DNA of 64,000 nucleotides from DASRDB01 sp035652815 (GTDB lineage: Bacteria > Chloroflexota > Ktedonobacteria > Ktedonobacterales > Ktedonobacteraceae). Made by a program: the position numbers and the translations under genes. A model generated the notes under the pieces. That model saw only the letters and a list, made by a program, of their open reading frames with translations, was not told the origin of the DNA and did not search any database. Positions 40,686 through 49,500 of this stretch are shown here, in pieces. Each line of letters opens with the position of its first letter. The stretch's first letter is position 1. Location: the NCBI GenBank assembly GCA_035652815.1, contig DASRDB010000003.1, positions 1-64,000 of the forward strand, read 5' to 3'.

Positions 40686-42671
40686 TTATTTCGGACGAAC
40701 ATCAACAATTTTCGCTGTAAAGATTCGCAAGGCTTCCTGCACAACAGGGTCTTGATTGGCCTTCTGTTTCAATATCTCGGGAGAGGCCATTACAGACTTA
40801 TTCTCTCTCACCAGCTTCGATCTGGCAAGAGGTGGCTCGTCCATCTTCGCCACGTCACCAACTCCATTTCTCGCTGGCGGCACCGGAGGCGGTTCCTCAT
40901 GACGGCTTTTCGCCGGAGGTTCCGATGGTGGCGCTGGTGGAAAAACAGGCGTTGATGGTGCTGGTCGCTCAATATGAACGGGAGGTTGCGGCGCTACAGG
41001 AGGCGCTACACTGGTCGAATAGGATGCGGCAGGTGGAGCGGCAATGTTTGGAGTCTGACCGGGAGGCACAATACGTACCCGGCAGTTCGTCAAACTGAAC
41101 TCCATATCTAACGCCCACTCGAGATGCTTGTAGCGCTCATCGTCCCGAACATATTCAAAGTGCTTGGGTTTTTCCGTTTGAATCACCACTACAGGCTGTT
41201 GTGCTGTCCCCTCTATGCCAACCACATGAAAGTATTTCAGATAAGCAGCCAGCATACGACTCTTCAGGCCAGTTCGCTTCAGCACATTCTCCCAGGAACC
41301 CATTACCTGTTGCACAGACAGATTTGGCAGTTCGCCACCCGATTGTGCTACGGGTACAATCTCCTTTTGCTCACGCTCTATTGACGCAGAAGGCGTTACT
41401 TCAACTTTAGGAGGGGCGGGCTGTCGAGATTCTGGCGGCTGAACGGGCTGAGCGGGAGGAGCCGGTTGAGCCACGCGCCGGGGTTCCTCATCCCGCGAAG
41501 GTGTATATGTTGTGGCGGATGAAGTACGTCCAGCCGGAGGCTGCTGTGTAGTGGGCATAATCGATTGACCTGACTGCGCCTTGCGATGCACTTCGATACT
41601 TTCCAGCGCGGCCAGTTCCAGACCAAGCTGTGGCGTGCCCTGGTTCTTCTGCATCAACTCGTTCTGGGCAAAGATACGGGCGCACTCGGTCAGCTCATCA
41701 AGGGCAAAATGCTTCGCCAGTTCCTCTATATCTCTGGTCTCCTCATCGGTCAAATCGAGGATGGTTCCGATATCAGCGCCTGCCCGTTTGAGCATGATCG
41801 CCCGCCAGTAGTCGGCGACCTGCGTATTGATCTGGCGCAAGTCTGCCCCTGCCTCGGCCAGTTCATGAATGTGATGCAGCACGCCGGAGCTATCGAGATT
41901 GGCAATAAACGTGATGAACTTCGCGATAGCGCGGGGGTCGGCCACGCCCAGCATGGATTGGACAGCAGTCAGCGAAATCTCCTCGCCACAATAGGCAATG
42001 GCCTGATCGAGCAGGCTGAGAGCATCACGCATGCCACCAGCAGCAGCTCGCGCAATCAACTCGGCGGCTGATTTTTCCAACTTGACCTTCTCTTGCTGAG
42101 AAACAAAAAGCAGGTGCTGCACGATCTGGCGCGTGGAGATGCGTTTGAAATCAAAACGCTGGCAGCGCGAGAGGACGGTCGGCAGCATCTTATGCACGTC
42201 GGTCGTCGCCATGACGAAGATGGCGTACTCCGGCGGCTCCTCCAGGGTCTTCAGCAGGGCATTAAAGGCTTCAGTCGTCAGCATGTGGGCTTCGTCCAGC
42301 ACGTAGACCTTGTACTTGCCAGTCGAGGGCGGCATCATGACCTTCTCGCGCAATTCGCGAATGCTATCGATACCGCGATTGGAGGCCGCGTCAATTTCAA
42401 TCACATTGAAGGAGTTGCCAGCCGTAATCTCCCGGCATTGGATGCACTGGTTGCAAGGCTCGCCATTTTGGGGATTTTCGCAGTTCACGGTTTTCGCGAG
42501 CAAGCGAGCTGTACTGGTTTTGCCTGTGCCACGAGGGCCGGTAAACAGGTAGGCATGGCTCAGCTTGCCACTCTGGAGCGCGTTTTTCAGCGTGCGAACA
42601 ATTTCTGCCTGCCCTACCAGATCATCGAAGGTCTGTGAGCGCCACTTGCGGTAGAGAGATTGTGAGGTCAT
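40686..42671 (-). CDS. dnaX: DNA polymerase III subunit gamma/tau
   Basis: A 661-residue clamp-loader ATPase. Walker A is FTGPRGTGKTSTARLLAK, zinc module CENPQNGEPCNQCIQC, Walker B VYVLDEAHMLT and the SRC motif VLSRCQRFDF. Residues 380-450 and 555-610 are Pro/Gln-rich linkers; between them is a tau-like domain (SVQQVMGSWENVLKRTGLKSRMLAAYL). GGGAGT lies seven bases before the ATG. No obvious A-rich slippery site stood out, so a separate gamma product is not predicted. Confidence 0.96.
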   Translation of the reverse strand: MTSQSLYRKWRSQTFDDLVGQAEIVRTLKNALQSGKLSHAYLFTGPRGTGKTSTARLLAKTVNCENPQNGEPCNQCIQCREITAGNSFNVIEIDAASNRGIDSIRELREKVMMPPSTGKYKVYVLDEAHMLTTEAFNALLKTLEEPPEYAIFVMATTDVHKMLPTVLSRCQRFDFKRISTRQIVQHLLFVSQQEKVKLEKSAAELIARAAAGGMRDALSLLDQAIAYCGEEISLTAVQSMLGVADPRAIAKFITFIANLDSSGVLHHIHELAEAGADLRQINTQVADYWRAIMLKRAGADIGTILDLTDEETRDIEELAKHFALDELTECARIFAQNELMQKNQGTPQLGLELAALESIEVHRKAQSGQSIMPTTQQPPAGRTSSATTYTPSRDEEPRRVAQPAPPAQPVQPPESRQPAPPKVEVTPSASIEREQKEIVPVAQSGGELPNLSVQQVMGSWENVLKRTGLKSRMLAAYLKYFHVVGIEGTAQQPVVVIQTEKPKHFEYVRDDERYKHLEWALDMEFSLTNCRVRIVPPGQTPNIAAPPAASYSTSVAPPVAPQPPVHIERPAPSTPVFPPAPPSEPPAKSRHEEPPPVPPARNGVGDVAKMDEPPLARSKLVRENKSVMASPEILKQKANQDPVVQEALRIFTAKIVDVRPK

Positions 42672-42765
42672 GCTACGACTCCCGCCTGCATCCCGTATGA
42701 TAAACCCTTGTTGGAGCGATAAGAAGATGGTCTGACATAGAAAACCGGATTTCTTTCGATCCTGC

Positions 42766-42884
42766 CGGTCAGCGCAACCAGGCTACCCTGCGGCACCCAG
42801 AGAGGTCCGTTTACCGTTGCTTCCTTTCGAACCTGGCGGGGTTCACAGACATCTGCCGCGCAGGACCCGATTGCGCTGATCGAC
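42766..42884 (-). ncRNA. ffs: Signal recognition particle RNA (small bacterial type)
   Basis: Minus strand shows the conserved SRP domain IV: GCCAGGTTCGAAAGGAAGCAACGGTAA followed by GGTGCCGCAGGGTAGCCTGG. The ends pair: TCAGCGCAA at the 5' side with TTGCGCTGA at the 3' side, giving the expected long hairpin of about 115-120 nt. The GNAR-type tetraloop and asymmetric loop (AGGAAGCA) that bind Ffh are visible. Exact ends are estimates. It lies directly upstream of dnaX, as in Bacillus. Confidence 0.92.
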
Positions 42885-42958
42885 AGACCAGAAGAAAACC
42901 GGTCTGCTCATCTCGGAACACCTCTATTGTACTCCTCTGCTGAACAAATGTCAATCGG

Positions 42959-43831
42959 CTAGAGGTACTTTCCGACAAGCAAGCTATACTTTTCCCTGGC
43001 CTCAGCAGGTATCTTACTCTTATCTGTGATGATAGCCGTCGCTAAAGCTGTAGGGCACTCGCAGGTGTTGGCGTTGCGATTTGCAGGTATCTTCTTTGCC
43101 ACGTTGCGCAGGATACGCTGCGCGTTCTTCACATTCGCGCTCAGGTTGCTGATGACCATTTCAACGGTGACAGCCTCTTCCGTCTCATGCCAGACATCAT
43201 AATCAGTAACACAGGCAATGGTGGCATAACACAGTTCAGCCTCACGCGCCAGCTTCGCCTCAGGAAGCGCAGTCATGCCGATGATGTCCATGCCCCAGCT
43301 ACGATAGACTTTCGATTCGGCCCGTGTCGAGAACAGCGGTCCCTCGATACAGACATAGGAACCACCTTCGTGTATTTTGACATCATCAAGTTCGCGAGCC
43401 GACTCGAACAGGAACTTACTAAGCGTGGGGCAGAATGGGTCGGCAAAGGTACAATGCACAACAATGCCGCCTTCATAAAAAGTATTGACGCGGCTTTTCG
43501 TGCGATCAAAGAGCTGGTCGGGAATCACCAGGTCGCGGGGCATAACATGCGCCCGCAGGCTGCCAACCGCGCTTACAGAGATCACCCATTCCACGCCCAG
43601 ACTCTTGAGCGCCCAGATATTGGCCCGCACCGGAATCTCAGTCGGCGAAATACGATGCCCGCGCCCATGACGAGGCAGAAAGGCTATCGAGACGTCCTCG
43701 ACTTTGCCAACCGTAATCACATCACTCGGATTGCCAAACGGCGTTTCAATCGCGACCTCCTCGATGTCGGTCATACCTTCCATCTGGTACAGTCCGCTGC
43801 CGCCGATTACACCTATGCTCGCTTGTGGCAT
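42959..43831 (-). CDS. mtnP: S-methyl-5'-thioadenosine phosphorylase
   Basis: A 290-residue MTAP. It starts with IGVIGGSGLYQMEGM and has the phosphate site FLPRHGRGHRISPTEIP, the purine-binding SVSAVGSLRAHVMPRDLVIPDQ and the CIEGPLFSTRAES and GMTALPEAKLAREAELCYATIACVTDYDVW motifs, including the paired Asp that bind adenine. It cleaves methylthioadenosine to adenine and methylthioribose-1-phosphate in methionine salvage. GGGAGG lies nine bases before the ATG. No other salvage genes are adjacent. Confidence 0.95.
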   Translation of the reverse strand: MPQASIGVIGGSGLYQMEGMTDIEEVAIETPFGNPSDVITVGKVEDVSIAFLPRHGRGHRISPTEIPVRANIWALKSLGVEWVISVSAVGSLRAHVMPRDLVIPDQLFDRTKSRVNTFYEGGIVVHCTFADPFCPTLSKFLFESARELDDVKIHEGGSYVCIEGPLFSTRAESKVYRSWGMDIIGMTALPEAKLAREAELCYATIACVTDYDVWHETEEAVTVEMVISNLSANVKNAQRILRNVAKKIPANRNANTCECPTALATAIITDKSKIPAEAREKYSLLVGKYL

Positions 43832-43870
43832 GAAAAAGAAGCCTCCCTTTCTATTGTAGAACCGCCTGAT

Positions 43871-43948
43871 TTGTAGGGACGCGATGAATCGCGTCCCGCC
43901 TCATGAATCGGCGCAACAGGCGGGACGCGATTCATCGCGTCCCTACAA
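43871..43948. repeat. Long perfect inverted repeat (31-bp arms)
   Basis: Arms at 43871-43901 and 43918-43948 are perfect reverse complements, with a 16-nt loop. Each arm holds a near-palindrome GGGACGCGATGAATCGCGTCCC, so the element is doubly palindromic. It lies between tyrS and mtnP. Similar short dispersed palindromes occur in many Chloroflexota and cyanobacterial genomes (general knowledge). Confidence 0.9.
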
Positions 43949-43969
43949 AAACAAATGATTTGTGAATTT

Positions 43970-45205
43970 TTACGCCTTAATTCTGAGGTAGTGCAGCTTG
44001 CCAACTTTCAATACAGCGCCATCACGATCAGGCACCACAAAGCCCGGGTCCGTCACTCGCTCGGCATCACCAGCTTCGCCATCGGGATAGAATGTGACGC
44101 CACCTTGCCCGATAAGCCGACGTGCCTCGCTCTTGCTCTTTACAATGCCAGCCTGGGTTACAAGTGTCACAATATCTGTTGGTTCGGCAAGCACATATTC
44201 AGGCATATCCTCGGGCAGTTTGCGCTCGGAAAACTGGCGAATGAAAGCTTCCTCGGCCTCTTTGGCAGCCTCCGCATTATGAAACTCGGTGACGATCTCG
44301 CGGGCCATACGCATTTTGACATCACGCGGATTGAGCGTACCTTCCTTCATCTTGCGCGCAAACTCGTCGAGTTCGGCCTGCGGCACGTCTGTCAGCGTCT
44401 CAAAGTAGCTCATCATGGCGTGATCTGGCAGCGACATGAGCTTGCCGAACATGTCGTTGGCCGGGGCAGTCATGGCGATATAGTTGCTCAGCGACTTGCC
44501 CATCTTCTTGTACCCATCCAGGCCCACAATCAACTCCATAGTCATGATCTGCTGCGGCGGCTGCCCAAATTCTGGTTGCAACTCGCGGCCAACCAGCAGG
44601 TTGAAAGTCTGGTCAGTACCGCCCAACTCCACATCCGAGCGCAGCATCACCGAGTCATAGCCCTGCAAGAGCGGATAGGCAAATTCGGAGAGGTAGATTT
44701 CAATGCCGTTCTTGTAGCGATTGGAAAAATCATCACGCGCCAGCATCTGCGCCACCGTCTTATGACTCATCAGGCGCAATGCATCGGCAAGATTAAATTT
44801 GTCATACCACTCGCTCTGCCAGCGTACCTCGGTTAAGTCAGGATCAACTATTCGAAAAAACTGTGACAGGTAGGTCTCAGCATGCGCTTTGACCTGCTCG
44901 GCTGTCAGAGGTTTGCGAGCATCCTCGCGCCCGCTTGGATCGCCCAGGCGACCTGTCCAGTCGCCAATCACGACAACCGCTTTATGGCCAAGTTTCTGGA
45001 ACTGGCGCAATTTACGGAATACGACGGCATGACCGATCGTCAAATCATAGTGGCTCGGGTCTACACCAAGCTTCACGCGCAAGGGTTGGCCATTACGGCC
45101 TTCTAACAGCAGGCGGCGCAGTTCGTCTTCTTTCTCTACCTGCACCACACCGCGCTTCAATACATATTCAATTGCTTCGCTTGTTACCGGTTGTTGAACA
45201 GTCAC
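43970..45205 (-). CDS. tyrS: Tyrosyl-tRNA synthetase
   Basis: A 411-residue class I synthetase of the TyrZ-like subgroup. The HIGH-like motif is DPSHYDLTIGHAVVFRKL, the tyrosine/tRNA site includes MLRSDVELGGTDQTFNLLVGRELQ, and the KMSKS counterpart is KKMGKSLSNYIA. Residues about 350-411 form an S4-like RNA-binding domain (IVKSKSEARRLIGQGGVTF). The start is GTG 45205, seven bases after GGAGG; frames from ATG 45235 or 45220 would read through this site. No T-box sequence is visible upstream. Confidence 0.95.
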   Translation of the reverse strand: MTVQQPVTSEAIEYVLKRGVVQVEKEDELRRLLLEGRNGQPLRVKLGVDPSHYDLTIGHAVVFRKLRQFQKLGHKAVVVIGDWTGRLGDPSGREDARKPLTAEQVKAHAETYLSQFFRIVDPDLTEVRWQSEWYDKFNLADALRLMSHKTVAQMLARDDFSNRYKNGIEIYLSEFAYPLLQGYDSVMLRSDVELGGTDQTFNLLVGRELQPEFGQPPQQIMTMELIVGLDGYKKMGKSLSNYIAMTAPANDMFGKLMSLPDHAMMSYFETLTDVPQAELDEFARKMKEGTLNPRDVKMRMAREIVTEFHNAEAAKEAEEAFIRQFSERKLPEDMPEYVLAEPTDIVTLVTQAGIVKSKSEARRLIGQGGVTFYPDGEAGDAERVTDPGFVVPDRDGAVLKVGKLHYLRIKA

Positions 45206-45266
45206 GACGTTTCCTCCCATGTAAGTTGTTCCCATTGTAGCAGAAGAGCAGCAAGTAGTCGAGAGA

Positions 45267-45297
45267 GAAAACTTGATAACACTACTATCAAGTTTTC
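45267..45297. repeat. Inverted repeat in the tyrS/hsp20 divergent region
   Basis: Perfect 12-bp arms GAAAACTTGATA / TATCAAGTTTTC around a 7-nt loop. It is about 60 nt upstream of the tyrS start and 150 nt upstream of hsp20. It could be an operator or a leader hairpin; it is not the CIRCE/HrcA sequence. Confidence 0.55.
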
Positions 45298-45448
45298 TAA
45301 CACAATTCTTACACTTCGTTTACGTTCTTCTAACACTTGATGATATATCTTCTAAGCAGAAAGATAAAGCAAGAACTTGCCAGGTGGGGCAGGTTCAAAC
45401 AATAGAAAAAGGTCTGTAGAAAGAAAGCACTAAGGAGGAAGTACAACT

Positions 45449-45886
45449 ATGGCAAACTTGACTCGATACAATCCGTTTAGTGAAGTGATTTCCCTGCGTG
45501 ACGCGATGGACCGCCTCTTTGAGGACAGCTTCATTTCTCGCAACATGCTGGGTGGTCGCGCTGGTGTTGGCGCGAACCTGTTCGAGACCAAAGAGGGCTT
45601 CATCCTCCAGGTTCCAATGCCCGGCACCAACCCCGACTCCGTTGAAATCACAGCCCAACAAGACACCATCAGCCTGAAATGGGAGACCAAAGTAAACATC
45701 CCAGAAGGTGCGACGGTGCATTGGAATGGCTTCCAGTCCGGCCAGTACCAGCAGAGCTTCACACTGCCCGCCCCTATCAACTCTGAACGGGCCGAGGCCA
45801 GCTACAATGATGGTGTGTTGACCTTGAACCTGCCCAAAGCGGAGCATGCAAAAGCTCGGACGGTGAAAGTGGTGAGCAAGAAATAA
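45449..45886 (+). CDS. Hsp20/alpha-crystallin small heat-shock protein
   Basis: A 145-residue sHSP. The N-terminal arm is NPFSEVISLRDAMDRLFEDSF; the alpha-crystallin domain (about 40-135) runs from FETKEGFILQVPMPGTNPDSVEI to the conserved ASYNDGVLTLNLPKAE (AxxxxGVLxxxxPK). A C-terminal KVVSKK follows without an IxI motif. It is an ATP-independent chaperone holding unfolded proteins. AAGGAGGAAG precedes the ATG and a terminator follows, so the gene is monocistronic. Confidence 0.95.
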   Translation: MANLTRYNPFSEVISLRDAMDRLFEDSFISRNMLGGRAGVGANLFETKEGFILQVPMPGTNPDSVEITAQQDTISLKWETKVNIPEGATVHWNGFQSGQYQQSFTLPAPINSERAEASYNDGVLTLNLPKAEHAKARTVKVVSKK

Positions 45887-45901
45887 GATTGCTCTGTACC
45901 G

Positions 45902-45938
45902 AAAGAGGCGGCCATAATATGCATGGCCGCCTCTTTTT
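45902..45938 (+). terminator. Terminator of hsp20
   Basis: Stem AAAGAGGCGGCCAT / ATGGCCGCCTCTTT (14 bp), 7-nt loop, then TTTT. Confidence 0.9.
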
Positions 45939-46091
45939 TATGCTTGAAAGGGAACGACCAGCGACAGAACCGACGGCAAGACTGAAAATTAAGAAGGACA
46001 AAAGTTTGAGAAATATTGCTAACTTCAACAAGAGATGGTAGCATAACAACCATTATGAACAACCATTCTACAAGCATGGCAGGAAAAAACA

Positions 46092-46664
46092 ATGGCGTTG
46101 GAGCAAGTGCGGAATAATAAAGTCTATGAGTTACCATTAGAAGATTTTCGCAATCTGGCCCCTGAAATGCACTGTGATCAGCCTCCGCTTATTTCTCCTG
46201 ACCTTACACCCATAGAAGTATGTCAGCTTATCGGTGAATGGTATGTAGCTCACAGCAATGAAGCACGCCGACGGGAAGCTGGACAATTTTTTACGCCAGC
46301 AAACATAGCCCGCTATATGGCCAATATGGCTGGAACCCTGGTAGATCATGCAAAGGTACTTGACCCAGGTTCTGGTGTAGGCATTTTAGGGTGCGCCATC
46401 TGTGAAGCAGCGATTACATATAATATCTCAGCCCTACATGTTGTTGCCTACGAATCTGATCCTGTCTTGCATGTTCTCTGCTCTTTCACCCTGAATTATG
46501 CGCGTGAATACTTAGCTAAACATGGAATCGAGCTTACGTTCGAGCTACATAGGCAAGATTTTCTTGAGGCTATGGCAGATCAAATTACACAACACTCACT
46601 CTGGTCTGCTGGAAGAGGATCTGCAATTACCAATACTAAAAGACTCGAGGTTATCAATGGGTAA
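46092..46664 (+). pseudogene. Adenine-specific DNA methyltransferase remnant
   Basis: A 190-codon remnant of an N6-adenine methyltransferase of the Eco57I/BsuBI-partner group. The N-terminal part is intact: EAGQFFTPANIARYMANM and the SAM motif I VLDPGSGVGILGCAICEAA, then the acidic motif VVAYESDPVLH. The catalytic NPPY/NPPF motif and the target-recognition part are missing. After about codon 168 the frame changes: +1 codons from roughly 46603 read LLEEDLQLPILKDSRLS up to the endonuclease start, looking like the methylase C-terminus. An internal deletion is the simplest explanation. The region is AT-richer than its neighbours, suggesting transfer. Confidence 0.75.
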
Positions 46665-46804
46665 AATTCAGGAAGCACAGCGTATCTGCAGAATTTAAGC
46701 GTCATACTTCTCAAATTGCCTGGGAAACTGAGGTCTGGATAGCAGAGATTCCAGAGCATATGATACATTTCAACGGAGATCGGTATGTAGCAGTACATGG
46801 GTGA
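46657..46804 (+). pseudogene. BsuBI/PstI-type restriction endonuclease remnant
   Basis: Two fragments of one endonuclease. ATG 46657 reads MGKIQEAQRI, the usual opening of this family, and stops after three more codons. In another frame, 46640-46804 reads TSQIAWETEVWIAEIPEHMIHFNGDRYV, the well-known C-terminal block of the BsuBI/PstI family, ending at TGA 46802. The central several hundred codons are gone. The junction lies near 46685-46700. With the methylase remnant it marks a dead restriction-modification system. Confidence 0.7.
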
Positions 46805-46837
46805 CAATATGTAACTCATGTACCGCTACAAGTTTTT

Positions 46838-49318
46838 TTACGCTACCTTCTGCTCCTGATTATTTACTTCAGTGAACAACCTCCCCACCAATTCCCCCTC
46901 CACTACATCCACCTCCACCACATCCCCAGCCTTATATTCCCCTCGTAAAATTGCCTCCGCCAGCATATCATCCAGCATCCGCTGAACGGTCCGGCGCAGA
47001 GGGCGAGCGCCATATACCGGGTCATAGCCGCGCACAACGAGCATACTTCGCGCCGCCTCCGTCACAGAGAGAGTAATATCCTGCTCGGCAAGGCGCTGTT
47101 GTGTGCGGGCAATCATCAGATCAACGATTTCACGCAGGTGTTCTGGCTCGAGTATGTGGAAGAATATGATGTCATCCAGGCGGTTGAGGAGTTCAGGTCG
47201 GAACAGGTTCCGCAATGCATCCATTACCTGTTGGCGCATATATTTGTGCATTCTTTCGTGTACCTCATGCTTGCTCTTGCGCGAAGGGGTAAATGCCATT
47301 TCGGAAGGACGCGTGTGGGCAGTTCCGGCATTCGAGGTGATAATGATGACGGTCTGCTTAAAATTGACGGTATGGCCCTGCGCATCCGTCAGGCAGCCAT
47401 CATCAAGTATCTGTAAGAGCAGATCGAAGACGCTGGGATGCGCTTTCTCGATCTCGTCGAAAAGCACGACGCTATATGGACGCCGCTTTACAGCCTCGGT
47501 CAACTGGCCTGCCTGCTCGTAGCCAACATATCCGGGGGGAGCGCCAACCAGGCGTGAAACGTGGTGTGGCTCCATAAACTCGGACATGTCAAGTTGGATG
47601 AGGGCCTCCTCGTCTCCAAAAAGAGTTTCGGCCAGAGCGCGAGCCAGTTCCGTTTTGCCAACACCGGTTGGGCCAACAAACAGGAATGAACCAATAGGAC
47701 GCCGACTATCGCGTATATCTGTGCGCGCCCGGCGAATGGCCCTCGCCACACTCGCCACCGCCTCGTGCTGTCCAATAACGCGGCGATGCAGTTCGTCCTC
47801 CAACCTTAACAGGCGCTCGGCCTCCCCGCAGGTCATTCGTGAAACCGGAATGCCTGTCCAGGTGGAAACAACCCCGGCAATGGCATGAACATCCACTACC
47901 GGGCGCTCCTGGTAACAGGCCTCAAGCCAGCTATTCTCTACCTCGGCTAACGTTCTTCGCAGTTCTTTTTCCTCGGTACGATACTTTAATCCCTGCGCGA
48001 AATCACCATGCGCTACCGCGTAATCTTTAGCATGTTGAGTAACAACCAACGCCTCGCGCAAGCGGCGCACTTCCGCGGGCGCAACGGTTCGCTGCACACA
48101 CACCCGCGCCGCCGCTTCATCTATCAGGTCAATGGACTTATCAGGCTGGTAGCGACTCGAGATATAGCGCGTGGATAACTGCACAGCCGCCAGCAGCGCT
48201 TCATCGGTAATCGTCACGTGGTGAAAATCAGCGTAGCGCGGGCGCAAACCGCACAGGATATTCAGCGTCTGCTCTTGCGTTGTCTCGTTGACGATGATGG
48301 GCTGGAAGCGCCTTTCCAGGGCCGGATCAGCTTCGATGGTTTTCCGGTAATCGTCGAACGTTGTCGCGCCGATGCACTGGAACTCGCCACGCGCCAGCAT
48401 CGGTTTGAAGAGATTGGCGGCATCAATCGAACCTTCCGCCACGCCAGTTCCGACAAGCGAGTGCAGTTCGTCGATGACAATAATGATCCCTTTTGCCGCG
48501 ATGATCTCCTGCATGATGCGCTTCAAGCGTTCCTCAAAATCGCCACGAAAGCGCGTACCAACGGTGAGCAGCCCCACATCAAGCGTGACCACGCGCCGAC
48601 CCTGTAAGTTCTCTGGCACCTGGCCCGCGATAATACGCAGCGCCAAACCCTCGGCAATGGCCGTCTTGCCAACCCCAGCCGGGCCAATCAAGACAGGATT
48701 GTTCTTAGAACGACGCGAGAGGATTTGCATTGTCCGTTCGATCTCATCTTCGCGCCCAATTACCGGATCAAGTTCGCCCGCCAGTGCGGCAGCAGTCAAA
48801 TCGCGGCTCACCTGATTGAGAGTGGGTGTTTGATTATAGCGCGCCGCGTGCTGTGCGACGAAAAGCGCGTACTCGCGTCCCTGGCTCAACAAACGATCCA
48901 GTTCGCGGCGAACAGCTTGCTGGGTCAGACCAAAACTTTCCAGCACGCCAACGGCAATGCCCTCTTCATCGCTCAGCACGCCCAACAAAAGGTGTTCGAG
49001 TCCTATCTGCTCCTGCCCCATTTCTTCCGCGAGCCGGGCAGCTATGGCCAGGATTGCACGCGCAGGTTGACCGAGCATCGGCTGATGTAACAGCGCCTTG
49101 CTTCCTCGCCCGATCACAAATTCCAATGCTTCACGCAGGCGGGCAGCACTCACCTGGAAGCGGGCCAAAATACATTCAATTATCGGATCATTCATTCTCA
49201 GAATGCCCAGCACCAGATGTTCGGGCGCAATAATTTTATGACGTAGTTGGAGAGCTTCTTCACGCGCGTAGATCAGCGCCTGCCGTCCTTCCTGTGTATA
49301 CCGGTCAACGTGACTCAT
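46838..49318 (-). CDS. clpC: ClpC-like AAA+ unfoldase
   Basis: An 826-residue Hsp100 protein. The N domain has two Clp-N repeats (YTQEGRQALIYAREEALQL; ARAILAIAARLAEEMGQEQIGLEHLLLG). AAA-1 carries GPAGVGKTAIAEGLALRI and VIDELHSLVGTG, a short ClpC-type middle segment follows (about 405-450), and AAA-2 carries GPTGVGKTELARALAETLFG and SEFMEPHHVSRLVGAPPGYVGYEQ. The site of the ClpP-docking loop, usually (L/I/V)GF after SNxG, reads EMAFTPS. It may therefore pair with ClpP weakly or act as a disaggregase; clpP is not adjacent. No UVR motif was recognised with certainty. Confidence 0.92.
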   Translation of the reverse strand: MSHVDRYTQEGRQALIYAREEALQLRHKIIAPEHLVLGILRMNDPIIECILARFQVSAARLREALEFVIGRGSKALLHQPMLGQPARAILAIAARLAEEMGQEQIGLEHLLLGVLSDEEGIAVGVLESFGLTQQAVRRELDRLLSQGREYALFVAQHAARYNQTPTLNQVSRDLTAAALAGELDPVIGREDEIERTMQILSRRSKNNPVLIGPAGVGKTAIAEGLALRIIAGQVPENLQGRRVVTLDVGLLTVGTRFRGDFEERLKRIMQEIIAAKGIIIVIDELHSLVGTGVAEGSIDAANLFKPMLARGEFQCIGATTFDDYRKTIEADPALERRFQPIIVNETTQEQTLNILCGLRPRYADFHHVTITDEALLAAVQLSTRYISSRYQPDKSIDLIDEAAARVCVQRTVAPAEVRRLREALVVTQHAKDYAVAHGDFAQGLKYRTEEKELRRTLAEVENSWLEACYQERPVVDVHAIAGVVSTWTGIPVSRMTCGEAERLLRLEDELHRRVIGQHEAVASVARAIRRARTDIRDSRRPIGSFLFVGPTGVGKTELARALAETLFGDEEALIQLDMSEFMEPHHVSRLVGAPPGYVGYEQAGQLTEAVKRRPYSVVLFDEIEKAHPSVFDLLLQILDDGCLTDAQGHTVNFKQTVIIITSNAGTAHTRPSEMAFTPSRKSKHEVHERMHKYMRQQVMDALRNLFRPELLNRLDDIIFFHILEPEHLREIVDLMIARTQQRLAEQDITLSVTEAARSMLVVRGYDPVYGARPLRRTVQRMLDDMLAEAILRGEYKAGDVVEVDVVEGELVGRLFTEVNNQEQKVA

Positions 49319-49500
49319 AATGCCTTCTTTCAGTAAATAGATACCTCATCCATGTACTACCTACGCATCCCTTCGTCCTCAATAATCGGGTGAGATACCT
49401 GCTTGTAAAAGAGGAAAGGACTACCAGCGAAGCCAAAAACAGCAGAAAGTCCCCATTGTTGGGCAGAAAGCGGGAATGTTCTTTATTATCTACATCAAGC

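Noticed and set aside
43955..44836. 293-codon plus-strand frame
   Set aside because: Antisense to tyrS, His/Leu-rich, no start signal.
45206..45448. T-box leader for tyrS
   Set aside because: No AGGGTGGNACCGCG-type T-box sequence or specifier structure was found; only a simple 12-bp inverted repeat.
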